This document shows positions 63,636-64,000 of a stretch of 64,000 nucleotides of DNA, piece after piece (positions within the stretch are counted from its first letter, which is position 1; each line of letters begins with the position of its first letter). The notes under the pieces are model-generated. The model made no database searches, had not been told where the DNA came from, and saw only the letters and a program-made list of their open reading frames with translations. The translations under genes and the position numbers were made by a program. Source of the stretch: DATFVA01 sp963832355 (lineage in GTDB: Bacteria > Bacteroidota > Ignavibacteria > Ignavibacteriales > Ignavibacteriaceae); contig CAWHTX010000009.1 of assembly GCA_963832355.1 (NCBI GenBank), positions 186,001 to 250,000 of the forward strand. The letters are read 5' to 3'.

Positions 63636-64000
63636 TCCGAAAATACTTTCTTTTTTATACCGAGTGAATAAATGAAATCGTAGAGTTTTTCCTCTAATTC
63701 CTGAATGGAGATCATATTCATACACTCAAACGATGGACACCCGTTTCTGCCGGCATCGGTAAAACAATATTTACTTCCTGCATCCGGTGAACATTTAATA
63801 ATTTTTTGATAAAACTGATGATTCTTTCCGTAAGGTATATGAAAAGCTGGATTTGTCGGTCCATAAATAGTAAATGTTGGTTTTCCCATTATATTTGCCA
63901 TATAGATTGGACCGGAATCATTTGAAATGATTAGTGAACAGCCTTTGATTACCTCCAGTAATTCATCAGTACTTTTTGTTTCTACCAGTCGAATTCCCGC
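63632..64000 (-). CDS. Family 9 glycosyltransferase (heptosyltransferase-like), 5' end beyond window
   Basis: The C-terminal 122 codons of a GT9 enzyme, open to the window edge. The donor-site signature SNDSGPIYMANIMGKP and the following TIYGPTNP are the hallmark of ADP-heptose:LPS transferases and relatives. Four cysteines follow (K-C, Y-C-F, N-G-C-P-S-F-E-C-M), a pattern seen in several GT9 proteins near the tail. An internal methionine at 63901 is not the start, because the frame continues upstream without a stop. Confidence 0.88.
   Translation of the reverse strand, partial: AGIRLVETKSTDELLEVIKGCSLIISNDSGPIYMANIMGKPTFTIYGPTNPAFHIPYGKNHQFYQKIIKCSPDAGSKYCFTDAGRNGCPSFECMNMISIQELEEKLYDFIYSLGIKKKVFSE

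Overview
The window is AT-rich, densely packed bacterial DNA with 57 protein-coding genes or gene fragments, no rRNA or tRNA that I can see, and no phage or insertion sequence. Several features point to the Bacteroidota/Chlorobiota/Ignavibacteriota (FCB) group, with an Ignavibacteria-like organism as best guess: many outer-membrane barrels (an Omp85 protein, a TonB receptor with a carboxypeptidase-regulatory-like domain, TPR-barrel and meta-pathway-type porins), a small protein usually mislabelled phosphoribosylpyrophosphate synthetase, and a phosphofructokinase with PPi-type signatures. The species cannot be named from this sequence.

Layout. 1-6.7 kb: a truncated gene with an elaborate promoter, ferritin, UvrD/PcrA helicase, phosphofructokinase, and an NSS-family sodium symporter followed by a 37-residue MetS-like small subunit at 4987-5100. 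6.9-22 kb: a fatty-acid hydroxylase and receiver, then a locus that looks like synthase-dependent exopolysaccharide production and export. It has two KaiC-like ATPases (one with a broken Walker A and a degenerate GGDEF domain), a TPR plus beta-barrel exporter, a processive GT2 synthase, a small anchored protein, two tandem NodB-like proteins without catalytic residues (the second frameshifted) and a multi-PAS hybrid kinase with a decayed ATPase domain. 22-25.8 kb: lexA with a self-operator, a porin-like protein, a DUF72 protein and DNA polymerase IV.

25.8-37.4 kb is one long, tightly packed minus-strand block: NatAB-like ABC transporter, PrsW-like protease, a DUF2064-like protein, nadD, a sugar epimerase, meaB, acyl-CoA dehydrogenase, acyl-CoA carboxylase beta subunit, a secreted protein of unknown function, an NtrC-type regulator and a HIT protein. 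A 606-base divergent region with six helically phased 11-bp repeats separates it from the plus-strand lipid operon (38-45.5 kb): DUF177, rpmF, plsX, fabH, fabD, a DUF3109 protein, fabG, acpP, fabF, rnc. gcvP, an Omp85 protein, rsmE and an rlpA-like lipoprotein follow.

51-64 kb holds a likely small RNA with a CCUCC (anti-Shine-Dalgarno) loop, a TonB-dependent receptor, a CHASE3-PAS histidine kinase, small exported proteins, RNase HIII, and the start of a surface-polysaccharide cluster (two GT4 enzymes, UDP-GlcNAc 2-epimerase, O-antigen ligase/polymerase, and a GT9 enzyme cut by the window end). The most promising undescribed items are the 8-22 kb exopolysaccharide locus with its catalytically dead regulators and enzymes, and the small RNA at 51188-51291.
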